64,000 nucleotides of DNA, taken from contig JAHBSK010000009.1 in the NCBI GenBank assembly GCA_019639175.1, positions 1 to 64,000 of the forward strand, in the 5' to 3' direction. The stretch comes from Acidobacteriota bacterium (lineage in GTDB: Bacteria; Acidobacteriota; Blastocatellia; Pyrinomonadales; Pyrinomonadaceae). Below the pieces are notes generated by a model. It did not search any database. It saw only the letters and a list, made by a program, of their open reading frames with translations, and was not told the DNA's origin. Each line of letters begins with the position of its first letter. The first letter of the stretch is position 1. Below are positions 1-8,670 of the stretch, one piece after another. The position numbers and the translations under genes were made by a program.

Positions 1-1
1 C

Positions 2-127
2 AATTTCTCCCGGCTTGATGACATCGCCTCCAAATTGAGCGATAATCAAGCGGCTAAACTTATGATTGCCGCAAAATCAATACTTTTTAACAGCATCAAT
101 GATCAGCTTCACAAACCACCTCGTTAA
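2..127 (+). CDS. 3' end of an unidentified protein (partial)
   Basis: An open frame enters from the left edge and ends at TAA 125-127, giving 41 visible residues. The tail is mixed polar and hydrophobic, finishing with His-Lys-Pro-Pro-Arg. No domain is recognisable from so short a piece. It converges on the sheath gene that follows, 56 bases away. It could be a chance open frame, so confidence is low. Confidence 0.4.
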   Translation, partial: NFSRLDDIASKLSDNQAAKLMIAAKSILFNSINDQLHKPPR

Positions 128-183
128 TCACCCTCCAACTTCTCCCTTCAGTATCATTTCTGGATTGGAATATACTTAAAATG

Positions 184-1707
184 TCACGCGGCCCACATTC
201 CTTTCAGAGCGGTGTCGGCTATAGATTGGAACCGAGCGAGCTTTACGCGGTCGGTATTTTTGTAAGTGACAAGCGGCATAAGGCCGTTATCCATCAAACG
301 TTCGCATACCGTCTGGGTCAGTAAAACTTCGGAACCGGGTTTGTAGATCGTCTCTGTTCCATCCTTATAAACATGTATCGGCAGGCCGTCGATGTCCTGT
401 TTTAGCGCCCGTCCCATTTCCCATCCGTACTCTGAAAAGCTCTGGGCCAGCAAAGCTCCGATGGCATAGCACGAGCTTGACCACACATAGCCGTCATGTT
501 TCGGGCCATCCGTAAACTCCTCAAAATAAAAGGTTTCCAGTGGATCGGTATCGGCCCCGTAAGGGAGTCTTGCCAAAAATCGCGGCATCACCATTCCAAG
601 ATATTCCGCCTCCGGCTGGCCGGTCAAAGCCGCCCAAAGTTTACCTGCCTCAGATGCATCGGCGAATTTCCAGTTGGCCGGATCGGTTGAATCTGAGATC
701 GTATCAATGCCCATGAATATCGGCGAGATCGACGAAATGAAAGGAGCGTTTGCGGCTGACGCAAGTTTTCCGACGCGGATAAGTCCGGCGACATCCGCAA
801 CGGCCGTATCGAGATCAAGGTCGCCGAGAATAACGGCAAAAGGTTCCTCGCCGGGTGTTTCTATCGCGTCGCGGACCAGATGACGGTACAACGCGGTGTC
901 TGCCAGAGTTTCGGCAGCTGCCAGATCTTCAAGGAATTCGGTTTTGGAAATATCAAGAACGTGGATCTTTAGATCGGAAGACGTTTCCGCTCTTCGTATC
1001 AAAAAGAAGAGTCCGCGCCATGTTGCCTCCAGTCTCTGAAAGCGCGGGTTGTGCAGTATCTGACGCATCAACTCGCTCGTAGCCTCATCGACCGCGCTCA
1101 CCATTTGTTTCTGCTCATCCTCGTCCACATTGACCAAATGGGGTCGAACAAGCCTGCTTACAAGATCGGCTATTTCACCTGTTGCGCCGGAGGTTGACCT
1201 TGGTGCTGCCGCTCCGCCCGAAGGTTTGGAAAGGATCGCATCGAGCAGTCCTTCCGCCGGAGTTTCATCAGATTCCTGCGGTGCGGCGGCAGGTTCATTG
1301 TCCGAGCCGCTGTCGTCCACATTACCGAAACGTTCCCTCACTTCTCTCGCGGCGGAATGAAATGTATTCTCGTCCTTGAGCTGTTTTCGCAGGTCGCGCA
1401 GTTCACCAAAGATCGGCAAATTGCGGAATATATTGTCGGGATGAAAGTCGTCCAGTTCCCTGAACTGAAGCCGCAGAAATCCGATGCCGTCCAGCTCGAT
1501 GTTCAGAGCAACTCCGAGCTTTTCAATAACAGCATCGTAATTATCGCGGTCGATCTCTATCAGATTTCTGTCCGCCGGCGAGCGCTTGTCAGCGTCACCG
1601 CTCAGATCGGCCAAAACAAGTATCTTGAACGGCGGTTCCTCGACAATTCCTGTTCGTTGAGATTCAAGGGAAAACAGGGCTTCCAGATTGCTCTCTTGCG
1701 ATGACAT
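184..1707 (-). CDS. tssC: TssB-TssC fusion: type VI secretion-type contractile sheath protein
   Basis: This 507-residue protein looks like both T6SS sheath subunits joined. Residues about 25-128 resemble TssB: PFKILVLADLSG, then IDRDN at 52-56 and DDFHPD at 86-91. An Ala/Pro/Ser/Glu-rich linker follows (about 130-185). It contains GLLDAIL, which looks like the usual TssC N-terminus. Residues about 190-507 match TssC, with the WRGL motif at 230-233 and MPRFLARLPYG in the second half. In classical T6SS these are two proteins that assemble as a heterodimeric sheath around the Hcp tube. A GGAG-type RBS precedes the ATG. No other T6SS genes lie inside the window. The family call is firm; that a working injection machine exists is inference. 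Confidence 0.85.
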   Translation of the reverse strand: MSSQESNLEALFSLESQRTGIVEEPPFKILVLADLSGDADKRSPADRNLIEIDRDNYDAVIEKLGVALNIELDGIGFLRLQFRELDDFHPDNIFRNLPIFGELRDLRKQLKDENTFHSAAREVRERFGNVDDSGSDNEPAAAPQESDETPAEGLLDAILSKPSGGAAAPRSTSGATGEIADLVSRLVRPHLVNVDEDEQKQMVSAVDEATSELMRQILHNPRFQRLEATWRGLFFLIRRAETSSDLKIHVLDISKTEFLEDLAAAETLADTALYRHLVRDAIETPGEEPFAVILGDLDLDTAVADVAGLIRVGKLASAANAPFISSISPIFMGIDTISDSTDPANWKFADASEAGKLWAALTGQPEAEYLGMVMPRFLARLPYGADTDPLETFYFEEFTDGPKHDGYVWSSSCYAIGALLAQSFSEYGWEMGRALKQDIDGLPIHVYKDGTETIYKPGSEVLLTQTVCERLMDNGLMPLVTYKNTDRVKLARFQSIADTALKGMWAA

Positions 1708-1812
1708 TTATCCATTCTCCGAAAACTTTAGTTTTGAAAACTATTAGTCAAACGGACAGGAATGTCAATGCGCTCGGCAAAGGATATATGCAATGAAAGG
1801 CAGGATGATAAA

Positions 1813-2196
1813 TTATCGGCCTGAAAGCTCGATGGTTCTGCGAAGAAATGAGACCTGCGGCGAAGCAAGGTTCCTGAACTTTAGCCCAAAGCCAAAGCCC
1901 GCCAGAACGTATGCGACCTCACCGGTAAATCTGATCTCTTCTCCGCCGCCCGTTCTCAGGTCAAAGGAGATGTGTTCGCCGGGGCGATAATTTGTTATGG
2001 ATTCAATAAAGCATCCCCCCATACTGAGGTCGCTTATGCGCGTCGGGCGGCTTCCGGCGGCCGAATCCAGCGTTATTTCCACCACCGTGGTTACGCGGTC
2101 TTCTCCGCGTTCCATTCGCGGTTCAGGCGGAGGCTGCGGCGCGCGAGACGCTTCAACTATAGCCATTAAACGTTCCTGTATGGTCAGATCTTCCAT
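1813..2196 (-). CDS. PilZ-domain protein, likely c-di-GMP binding
   Basis: 127 residues with a single PilZ domain. Both binding motifs are present: RxxxR at 30-34 (RGEDR) and DxSxxG at 56-61 (DLSMGG). This predicts binding of cyclic di-GMP. A short acidic and proline-containing N-terminus precedes the barrel. There is no signal peptide or membrane segment, so it should be cytosolic. It lies 105 bases upstream of the sheath-fusion gene on the same strand and may be co-transcribed with it. A regulatory link between c-di-GMP and the sheath is only suggested by this adjacency. Confidence 0.85.
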   Translation of the reverse strand: MEDLTIQERLMAIVEASRAPQPPPEPRMERGEDRVTTVVEITLDSAAGSRPTRISDLSMGGCFIESITNYRPGEHISFDLRTGGGEEIRFTGEVAYVLAGFGFGLKFRNLASPQVSFLRRTIELSGR

Positions 2197-2277
2197 CTTA
2201 TATGGTTCACGGTCGCTACAATGTTAGTATGAAAGATTCAATCCTTTGTTTCTCCCAGAAAATATTTTGAGCTTTCC

Positions 2278-2315
2278 GCAAAAAAGGAAACCGGCGAGTG
2301 TAATGCACTCGCCGG
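2278..2315 (-). terminator. Intrinsic terminator downstream of the split-barrel flavoprotein gene
   Basis: A perfect 10-bp stem (CCGGCGAGTG pairing with CACTCGCCGG, 2291-2315) has a 5-base loop. Read on the minus strand, it is followed by a T-rich tract (complement of 2280-2290). It starts 30 bases after the stop codon of the gene ending at 2345. Confidence 0.85.
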
Positions 2316-2344
2316 ATAAGAATTGTTAATTGAACCTGAAACCC

Positions 2345-2836
2345 TCAAACCTCTTCTGCCGGTTTTGACACGGGCACAAAAGGCTTTCCGGTCTCGCTTT
2401 TGTTCACCGAGGCTCTGCCGGTAAGTATTTCGGGGTCTATACGGAGTATCGCCTCGATATTTTCCCTGACCCAACTGTCCATCCATCTGATACTGACGGC
2501 CGGTGTCAGCGTCGGATTTATCTCGGCGATAAGTTTCACGGCTTTGTCGCGTTCCGCCGGATCGTCCACGATAACGGCGGTGCCGCGTATCAACACGCTT
2601 TTCCAGTTTCTGTTATCGCGCACATTTTCGACCTGTAGGCAGACATTTGGATTGGTGCGGATCATCTTGGTCTTTTTTCCCTCGGTCGTATAAACGTAGA
2701 TGTTCGGTTCATCGTACGCAAAATGAACCGGTACGATATACGGCCGATCATTCTCAGAACAACCCAGGTGTCCGTAGTCAATTTCCATTAAAAGAGCGGT
2801 AATCTCGCTGTGCCGCATGTCCTCAACTTCGATCAT
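2345..2836 (-). CDS. Pyridoxamine 5'-phosphate oxidase-like FMN-binding split-barrel protein
   Basis: I start this at ATG 2836 because a clear GGAGG Shine-Dalgarno lies just upstream. Longer in-frame starts add residues unlike the family. The resulting 163 residues match the flavin-nucleotide-binding split-barrel family. They begin with a short helix (ITALLMEIDYGHLGC) and continue with PYIVPVHFAY, a strand pair containing YVYTTEGKK, and a VCLQVENV strand. Members bind FMN or F420-like flavins and carry out varied redox or heme-related reactions, so the substrate cannot be read here. It is transcribed away from the neighbouring universal stress protein gene. Confidence 0.8.
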   Translation of the reverse strand: MIEVEDMRHSEITALLMEIDYGHLGCSENDRPYIVPVHFAYDEPNIYVYTTEGKKTKMIRTNPNVCLQVENVRDNRNWKSVLIRGTAVIVDDPAERDKAVKLIAEINPTLTPAVSIRWMDSWVRENIEAILRIDPEILTGRASVNKSETGKPFVPVSKPAEEV

Positions 2837-2981
2837 AAAGCCTCCGTTTTCAGCCGGAACGTCAGAAAGTGTCCTACTAAAATATACCACGACATAATGC
2901 AAACTCTCAGGGCATCCGGATGCCAACGCGCCGATTAACTTATTACGTCGCAAATGATGTAAAATCCTTTAAGTAGGGTTT

Positions 2982-3917
2982 GTGAAAAAAATGAAGATCT
3001 TGATCGCATACGACGGGTCTCGGTACGCCGAGGCCGCACTTGATGATCTCACCCGCGCGGGGCTTCCGGCGGACGTGGAGGCACACATTCTCTCCGTCGC
3101 CGAGGTCTGGCTTCCGCCGACGGACGGAGGCGTTGATGCGGACAGCTCCGATCCGTACATCCAGGGAATTATAGACCGGCGGCGTGAACAGGGCGAAAAC
3201 CTGGTCGAACAGAACAAGAGTTTTGCCGATCAGGCGGCTGAGCGGCTACGCGGCAGTTTCGCCGATTGGAACATAACCGCTTCGGCAACGTTTGGTTCGC
3301 CCGCCTGGGAGATACTTGCCAAGGCGGATGAGGTGCAGCCTGACCTAATTGTTACCGGCTCGCAGGGACAGTCAGCGGTAAGCCGTTTTCTGCTGGGGAG
3401 CATTTCGCAAAAGGTTCTGGCAGAAGCCCGCCACTCGGTACGCGTCGCCAGAGGCAGGATAAATATCGACCCTTCGCCGATCAGGATCGTTGTCGGTTTT
3501 GACGGAACCGGCGGCGCGCGGTCGGCAGTGGATGCCGTCCTGAAACGCTCGTGGCCGGGCGAAACCGAGATCAGGCTGATCTCCGTGACCAATCCCGTTT
3601 CGCCGACCGTTTTTGGCCGTCTTGTGCCTTCTGTCAGTTCGGCGGTTGGAGAAATGAACGAGTCGGAGGTCAACTGGATAAATTCTCACGCACAGCCGAT
3701 ATTGGATGAGTTCAAGGAAGCGGGCTTAAACTGTTCGTTAAAGGTTGTCGCAGGTTCTCCGAAAAAGGTCCTTGTTGACGAGGCTGAGCAATGGAACGCC
3801 GACGCGATATTTGTCGGGGCCAATGCCTACGGCAGCAAGTTTGAAAGATTCATTTTGGGCAGCGTGTCAGCGGCGGTCGCGGCAAGGGCGCAATGTTCGG
3901 TCGAGGTCGTCAGGTAA
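2982..3917 (+). CDS. Tandem universal stress protein (two UspA domains)
   Basis: 311 residues forming two consecutive Usp domains (about 1-160 and 165-311). The first has an intact ATP-binding signature, G-2x-G-9x-GS, at 126-140 (GSQGQSAVSRFLLGS). The second has a slightly altered version, GANAYGSKFERFILGS. So nucleotide binding is well supported for domain one and less certain for domain two. Tandem Usp proteins are cytosolic stress-responsive proteins. The start could be GTG 2982 or ATG 2991; neither has a strong ribosome site. It converges on mnmE. Confidence 0.88.
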   Translation: MKKMKILIAYDGSRYAEAALDDLTRAGLPADVEAHILSVAEVWLPPTDGGVDADSSDPYIQGIIDRRREQGENLVEQNKSFADQAAERLRGSFADWNITASATFGSPAWEILAKADEVQPDLIVTGSQGQSAVSRFLLGSISQKVLAEARHSVRVARGRINIDPSPIRIVVGFDGTGGARSAVDAVLKRSWPGETEIRLISVTNPVSPTVFGRLVPSVSSAVGEMNESEVNWINSHAQPILDEFKEAGLNCSLKVVAGSPKKVLVDEAEQWNADAIFVGANAYGSKFERFILGSVSAAVAARAQCSVEVVR

Positions 3918-3936
3918 CGGCCTCAACCGGACATCA

Positions 3937-5304
3937 TTATTTTCCGATACAGAATGTGGAGAATATGCGGGTCAGCATGTCCTCGGTCGTTGTTTCTCCC
4001 GTTATTTCTCCGAGCAGCCGAAGAGCGTTGTGAAGCCCGAGCAGAGTTATCTCTTCCGATGAGCGTTGTTTTAAAAGCATAATTGAGCTTTCCACTTCTT
4101 CGACAGACCGTCTGATCAGGTCATGATGACGCGCGTCAGAGATCATCCAGCCTGAAAAAGGAGCGTCATCCGCAATGAAAGGCTCCTTGATCGCGCGTTT
4201 CAGCTCTTCCAAACCGTCACCGGTCTTTGCGGAAACAAGCAGCGGCATCTGCGAGGCTTCTCCGCCAACGGCCTGTGCAATACGCTCCGCCGTTTCACGG
4301 TCAACAAGGTCGATCTTGTTCAACAGGTAAATGACATTCGCTCCGTCAAGTTCCTCAAAACCATTTACTGTTTGTGTCTCATCAGTGACATCCATTAACG
4401 CGATGACGACATCGGCGTCGGCCATCGTCCGCCGCGAACGCTCAACGCCGATGCTCTCGACCACATCATCGGTCTGGCGAAGCCCCGCCGTGTCGATCAG
4501 CGATATGGGAATGTCATCTACGGTCAACTGCTCGTGAAGCTGGTCGCGCGTGGTTCCGGCAATGTCGGTAACGATGGCGCGTTCCGAACCGAGAAGAGCA
4601 TTAAAAAGACTGGATTTACCGACATTCGGCGGCCCGACCAGAGCGACCTTTAAGCCCTCACGTAAAAGGCGGCCTGTTTTGAACGTCGCCGCAAGAGCTT
4701 CCAATTTCAGCTTTATCGCGTTCAGCCTTTCAGATATATCATCGATGTTTGAATCGGGAAGATCGTCCTCAACAAATTCCAAAGCCGATTCAAGCACGAC
4801 TATGATGTCGAGCAGTTCGTCCTTGAGCGGCTGAAGCTGGTGCGACATTTCGCCCCGCATCTGTCTGACCGCCTGACGGACGGAAGCGGTCGTTCTCGCG
4901 TTTATCAGGTCGCGGATCGCCTCGGCCTCGGCCAGGTCCATTTTGCCGTTTGCCAAAGCACGAAGAGAAAACTCTCCGGGTTCGGCCATCCGCGCACCGA
5001 GGCGAAGGCACGCATCTACCACTTGCCGAAGTATCACTGGCGAACCGTGACACGCAAATTCGATCACATCCTCGCCTGTGAATGATGCCGGTGCCTTAAA
5101 GTAAGTAACAACGGCATCGTCAATTATCTCGGAAGTTTCAGGATCGGAAATCGAAAAAAGCCGAGCGCGGCGAGGTTCTAAGGCGGCTGTCGATCCCGAC
5201 ATCATCTTCTTTGCAATATCCCGCGCGTCTCCGCCGCTAAGGCGCACGACACCGATGCCGCTGCGGCCGGTCGGAGTTGCAAGTGCGACTATCGTGTCCG
5301 CCAT
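3937..5304 (-). CDS. mnmE: tRNA modification GTPase MnmE
   Basis: 455 residues, the usual length for MnmE. With MnmG it makes the 5-carboxymethylaminomethyl modification of uridine 34 in certain tRNAs. The N-terminal folate-binding region begins ADTIVALATPTGRSGIGVVR. The embedded G domain shows the P-loop GPPNVGKS at 224-231, GTTRD, DTAG at 271-274 and NKID. The protein ends in the catalytic FCIGK. It is the last gene of the rpmH-to-mnmE leftward set, separated from khpB by a palindromic repeat. mnmG is not in the window. Confidence 0.97.
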   Translation of the reverse strand: MADTIVALATPTGRSGIGVVRLSGGDARDIAKKMMSGSTAALEPRRARLFSISDPETSEIIDDAVVTYFKAPASFTGEDVIEFACHGSPVILRQVVDACLRLGARMAEPGEFSLRALANGKMDLAEAEAIRDLINARTTASVRQAVRQMRGEMSHQLQPLKDELLDIIVVLESALEFVEDDLPDSNIDDISERLNAIKLKLEALAATFKTGRLLREGLKVALVGPPNVGKSSLFNALLGSERAIVTDIAGTTRDQLHEQLTVDDIPISLIDTAGLRQTDDVVESIGVERSRRTMADADVVIALMDVTDETQTVNGFEELDGANVIYLLNKIDLVDRETAERIAQAVGGEASQMPLLVSAKTGDGLEELKRAIKEPFIADDAPFSGWMISDARHHDLIRRSVEEVESSIMLLKQRSSEEITLLGLHNALRLLGEITGETTTEDMLTRIFSTFCIGK

Positions 5305-5312
5305 TTGTTTAT

Positions 5313-5388
5313 TTCACCGCAAAGATGCAGAGACGCAAAGTTGCAGAGAAAGAAATTTCTGTCTCTGTGTCTTTGCGTCCCTGCGGTA
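5313..5388. repeat. Dispersed inverted repeat (ACCGCAGAGACGCAAAG family), copy A
   Basis: The left arm starts ACCGCAAAGATGCAGAG at 5316. The right arm ends CTTTGCGTCCCTGCGGT at 5387. The arms are near-perfect reverse complements apart from an extra 8-base step in the left arm. They would form a long hairpin between khpB and mnmE. Related copies occur at 22165-22264, 23320-23353 and 23799-23824. Confidence 0.8.
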
Positions 5389-5392
5389 AATG

Positions 5393-5842
5393 TTATTTTA
5401 ATCTGACTTGAAGCCTGCGTTCCCGACCGGCTCCGACCGATTCCGTTGCCAGGTCTTCCTGCTGTTGGAGCGTCAGATGGATTATCCGCCGCTCAGTGGA
5501 ATTAAGCACGCCGAATGTGAATGGCCGTCCGCTCTTTCTGACCTGTTCACCCGCAAAGCGGGCCATTGCCTGAAGCTCGGCTTTGCGTGTTTGGCGAAAG
5601 CCGTCAGCGTCGCAAATAAAGCGGTGTTCACGGTCGAGTTCGCGCCCCATTACCTGAAACAGCAGCACCTCAAAGGCGTCAAGCATCTCAGCGTTTTCGG
5701 AGAGAGCCATATCCACGTCAACTCCGCTCAGATTCAGCAAACATCCGTCGTCGATCCATCTTGAAGACACATCCAACTGAAAGCCCAGGTCTTCGATCAC
5801 CTCGGTCAGAAAGGTCTCTGCTTTTTGACAAACGTCACTCAT
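5393..5842 (-). CDS. khpB: KhpB/Jag-type RNA-binding protein with R3H domain
   Basis: 149 residues. The C-terminal half is a clear R3H domain: ERRIIH, with the conserved TESVGAG tail just after. The N-terminal half has the outline of the Jag KH domain, including MLDAFEVLLFQVM, which corresponds to the usual LDALQYL helix. The KH GxxG loop preceding that helix is replaced by SENA, so RNA binding by this half may be lost. KhpB-type proteins act in RNA metabolism and cell elongation. The position directly after yidC, 31 bases away, is the conserved one. A good AAGGGTGA ribosome site supports the start. Confidence 0.88.
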   Translation of the reverse strand: MSDVCQKAETFLTEVIEDLGFQLDVSSRWIDDGCLLNLSGVDVDMALSENAEMLDAFEVLLFQVMGRELDREHRFICDADGFRQTRKAELQAMARFAGEQVRKSGRPFTFGVLNSTERRIIHLTLQQQEDLATESVGAGRERRLQVRLK

Positions 5843-5873
5843 AATCGTTCACCCTTAGGTAATCTTCCTTTGC

Positions 5874-7790
5874 TTAACTGCTCTTCACTTTTTTCACTCC
5901 GCCCGGTAGCGATGTGACGACCTCCGGCGTTGTCGTGCCGCCGTCAGCGGGTTTGTTCAGACGGTTGATAATCATCTGCTGGCCAAAGCTGACTATGTTG
6001 CCGAAGAACCAGTAGAGCAGCAAACCGGCAGGCGCCGACCACATTATCCACAGCATCATTACAGGCATCAGATACGCCATCATCTTTTGCTGCATCTGCT
6101 GTTCTGGTGTGACGGCCGGGCCTGTCGGCGTGAACTTCATCGCCAGCACCATCGAAATGGCAAAACCGAATTCAAGCAGATGCCACGGGTCGCCCGCGGA
6201 AAGATCGGGTATCCACGCAAAATGTGCCTGTCTCGCTTCGAGCGAGATCGTGATCGCCGTATAGAATGCTATCAGCAAGGGGAACTGCAGCAGCATCGGC
6301 AGACAACCGCCTATCGGCAACGCGTCCTTGGTCAGCTTTAGCTGTTCCATCTGTAGCTGCCGCATACGCGGATCGTCGGTCGGCACGCCTTTTTTCTGCA
6401 ACGCCTTTATCTTGTCCTGAAGCTCCTTCATCTTCGGCGCGTTTCCGGCTGCCTTTTTGAAGGAACCTGATTGCTTCCACCTGAGCGGGAACAGGAGCGA
6501 ATAGAACAGGAACGTAAAGATGATGATGGCTATGCCGTAATTGTTCGTAAGAACATTAAAGAAATGCAGGGCGTGCAGTATCGGGATCGAAAGAGGCTTG
6601 ACTATGAACCTGATCGGCCGATAATTGCTGAAATTTATGATGTTTACAAATTCCAGTTCCCTTCCAACCGAATCACTCAGCGGAGCATCAAGGCTCGAGA
6701 TAAGAAAATAGTCCTTCGATCCGGTAAAGACCTTTGTCACCGAACCGTCCGTATTGATCGGGACAAATGCTGTCACCAAATGCCTTGTTTCCTTAACGGT
6801 CGCGCTTCTCAGGATCCAACTGAAAATACTCGGGTAGAACGGCTCGGTATCGACCTCATATTTCATCGCCTGCAGCTCAAGCCCTTGCGTTTGAGTTGAA
6901 GGAATGGCCGCCATCGCAAAGTATGAATCGCTGACACCCGCCCAATCGATCATGCCGGGAACATTCAATCCGGCCTTGCCGTCCGAACTGTATTCAAATG
7001 AATAATTGCCCTGATGCCGGACTATGCCGCCGTCCGCTGATGCCACGGCCTCCGATTCGATCTGATAAAAGGTATGGTGATTGATCGCGTGGTCGCCGAT
7101 GCTGGCGCCGATAGCGAGTTTTGTGTTCGGAACGGCCTGGCCGTTTTGCCTCAGATCGACCGAAAGATCGGCAATATAGCTGTCCGCGCGAAAAACGAAT
7201 GTCTTTTTTACCTCAACACCATTGGCTCCGGCCAACGTGAATTCAAGCTGTCGCTCTTCGCCCGGAGCAAGTGTTATCTCGTTCTCTTCTACCGATGTCT
7301 GATAATTTCGTTCGTTAACAAAGGTATTGATGTTCTGATCCGCCGTCAAAAGCCTAAAGGGAACAGCCGCCGGAGTTTGCTCCAGAGCCTTTTGCGAGAT
7401 GAGCTGCAGCGGCTTCTTATTGTCTTCTGTCGAGCCGTCTGCCCATAAAGGAACCTCGCCTTTTTCCGAACGGTTGGCTATCAGTATCCAACTGGTCGCA
7501 ACAGCGCCTTTCGAATCAAGTTTTACTTCATAAAGCGGCGCTTTGATCGTAATGGTGCGATTTGGCACCTCATCCGCTGATTGTTCCTCGACAGTGGATG
7601 CCTGCTCTGCCGTAGGCTGAGGCGTTGGCTGCTCAGAAGTGTTTGCCGTGTTCACCGCTGTGTTGGTGATATTGGCAGGTTCGGACTGTGGCGGCTTCGG
7701 TGTAAAATATGTCCACGCAAACAGCACCACCATTGAGGCGGCTGCCGCGATCAGGAATCGATACTGATTTTGATTATTGCTATTTTCCAT
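5874..7790 (-). CDS. yidC: Membrane protein insertase YidC
   Basis: 638 residues of the Gram-negative form. A first membrane segment (about 11-29, FLIAAAASMVVLFAWTYF) is followed by a Ser/Thr/Gln/Glu-rich linker and a large periplasmic P1 beta domain (roughly 80-370). The conserved Oxa1-like five-helix core comes next, including GGCLPMLLQFPLLIAFY and the last helices near residues 570-610. The protein inserts and folds inner-membrane proteins, alone or with SecYEG. It sits in the canonical rpmH-rnpA-yidD-yidC-khpB order, 19 bases after yidD. Confidence 0.97.
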   Translation of the reverse strand: MENSNNQNQYRFLIAAAASMVVLFAWTYFTPKPPQSEPANITNTAVNTANTSEQPTPQPTAEQASTVEEQSADEVPNRTITIKAPLYEVKLDSKGAVATSWILIANRSEKGEVPLWADGSTEDNKKPLQLISQKALEQTPAAVPFRLLTADQNINTFVNERNYQTSVEENEITLAPGEERQLEFTLAGANGVEVKKTFVFRADSYIADLSVDLRQNGQAVPNTKLAIGASIGDHAINHHTFYQIESEAVASADGGIVRHQGNYSFEYSSDGKAGLNVPGMIDWAGVSDSYFAMAAIPSTQTQGLELQAMKYEVDTEPFYPSIFSWILRSATVKETRHLVTAFVPINTDGSVTKVFTGSKDYFLISSLDAPLSDSVGRELEFVNIINFSNYRPIRFIVKPLSIPILHALHFFNVLTNNYGIAIIIFTFLFYSLLFPLRWKQSGSFKKAAGNAPKMKELQDKIKALQKKGVPTDDPRMRQLQMEQLKLTKDALPIGGCLPMLLQFPLLIAFYTAITISLEARQAHFAWIPDLSAGDPWHLLEFGFAISMVLAMKFTPTGPAVTPEQQMQQKMMAYLMPVMMLWIMWSAPAGLLLYWFFGNIVSFGQQMIINRLNKPADGGTTTPEVVTSLPGGVKKVKSS

Positions 7791-7809
7791 TTATAAAGCG
7801 GCCGCAGCC

Positions 7810-8019
7810 TCACTTGACCGGATCATGACCGCCTTTGCAAAACGGCTGACAGCGTAAGATACGCTTTAATCCCATCCAGGTTCCCCGCAGAGCGCCGTAT
7901 CTTTCGACCGCCTCGCGGGCATACTCGGAACATGTCGGCTCAAACCTGCACGCGGGCGGCAAAAAAGGCGACACCACGGCCTTGTAAATTCCCAACAGAT
8001 CCAGAACCAGAAATTTCAT
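7810..8019 (-). CDS. yidD: Membrane protein insertion efficiency factor YidD
   Basis: 69 residues, typical for the family. It begins with an amphipathic helix (LDLLGIYKAVVSP). The signature CRFEPTCSEYAREA and the C-terminal RILRCQPFCKGGHDPV complete it; three of its cysteines (two in the signature, one near the end) are in the conserved positions. YidD is a membrane-associated helper of YidC-dependent insertion. Its place between rnpA and yidC is the standard one. Confidence 0.95.
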   Translation of the reverse strand: MKFLVLDLLGIYKAVVSPFLPPACRFEPTCSEYAREAVERYGALRGTWMGLKRILRCQPFCKGGHDPVK

Positions 8020-8094
8020 CTATTTTCGCATTTTGCCACAGAAAGCCGTGTGTTGACAGGCGGCAGATGATAAAACGCAAACAGTTTGTCAGAT

Positions 8095-8643
8095 CTAAAG
8101 GACGGAACCTTTGGAATCAGTATCCGCTTTTTCTTTTCCGGCTATTCGTTCAACGATCTGTTTGAATTCCTCAAGCGGTTTTGCGAGCTTTTTTTGAACT
8201 ATGGAACGCCGCGCGTTCAAGACCCAGTCAAACCTCGTGTCCATTTGGTCAAGTTCTGCCCTGCTTAGCCTGAAAACCTCTCGCAAAAGCCGTTTTGCCC
8301 TGTTGCGGTCGTGTGCCTTGCCTATCGCCTTTCGCGTCGCGGTTATGCCGACACGATGCAGGCTCCGTCTGGAAGGCAAAATAAAAACCGTCATAAAACG
8401 GCCTTCAATACGCGTTCCCTGTTCGTAAACACGAAGAAACTCGGCGCGTTTCAGCAGCCGAGCTTCCTTCGGTAACGTAAAGCTTAATAATGCTGAACCG
8501 TCAGACGCTTGCGGCCCTTTGCCCGACGGCGCTTCAGCACCGCGCGGCCGTTCTTGGTTGCCATGCGTGCTCTGAACCCGTGCTTTTTTGCCCGACGGCG
8601 GTTGTTTGGCTGATAAGTTCTTTTCGGCATAATTGCTCTCCAT
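8095..8643 (-). CDS. rnpA: Ribonuclease P protein component with N-terminal extension overlapping rpmH
   Basis: 182 residues from ATG 8643, or 185 from GTG 8652. The C-terminal 120 residues are a normal Rnp[17 protein letters not shown], then [18 protein letters not shown] and [10 protein letters not shown] with the RNR motif. The first 55-60 residues are a low-complexity, Pro/Ser/Lys-rich extension. Its DNA also encodes the whole of rpmH in another frame. Between ATG 8643 and the Met inside the RnpA core there is no in-frame ATG, GTG or TTG, so a conventional-length start is not available. This reproduces the layout known in Thermus. The protein helps the P RNA mature tRNA 5' ends. Confidence 0.93.
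   Translation of the reverse strand: MESNYAEKNLSAKQPPSGKKARVQSTHGNQERPRGAEAPSGKGPQASDGSALLSFTLPKEARLLKRAEFLRVYEQGTRIEGRFMTVFILPSRRSLHRVGITATRKAIGKAHDRNRAKRLLREVFRLSRAELDQMDTRFDWVLNARRSIVQKKLAKPLEEFKQIVERIAGKEKADTDSKGSVL
8484..8630 (-). CDS. rpmH: 50S ribosomal protein L34, nested inside rnpA
   Basis: 48 residues, starting [18 protein letters not shown] and ending KRLTVQHY, a textbook L34. It is read in a different frame from rnpA and lies entirely within it. Its ATG is 13 bases downstream of the rnpA ATG. The GGAG that would serve as its ribosome site is formed by the first two rnpA codons (ATG GAG). A consensus-like promoter lies just upstream at 8671-8699. L34 is a small basic protein of the large ribosomal subunit. 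Confidence 0.97.
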   Translation of the reverse strand: MPKRTYQPNNRRRAKKHGFRARMATKNGRAVLKRRRAKGRKRLTVQHY

Positions 8644-8670
8644 TTGGTTCACCCGAAAGTGAAAACCTTT

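Noticed and set aside
2837..2953. N-terminal extension of the split-barrel flavoprotein to 2953
   Set aside because: ATG 2836 has a GGAGG ribosome site, and residues upstream are not family-like.
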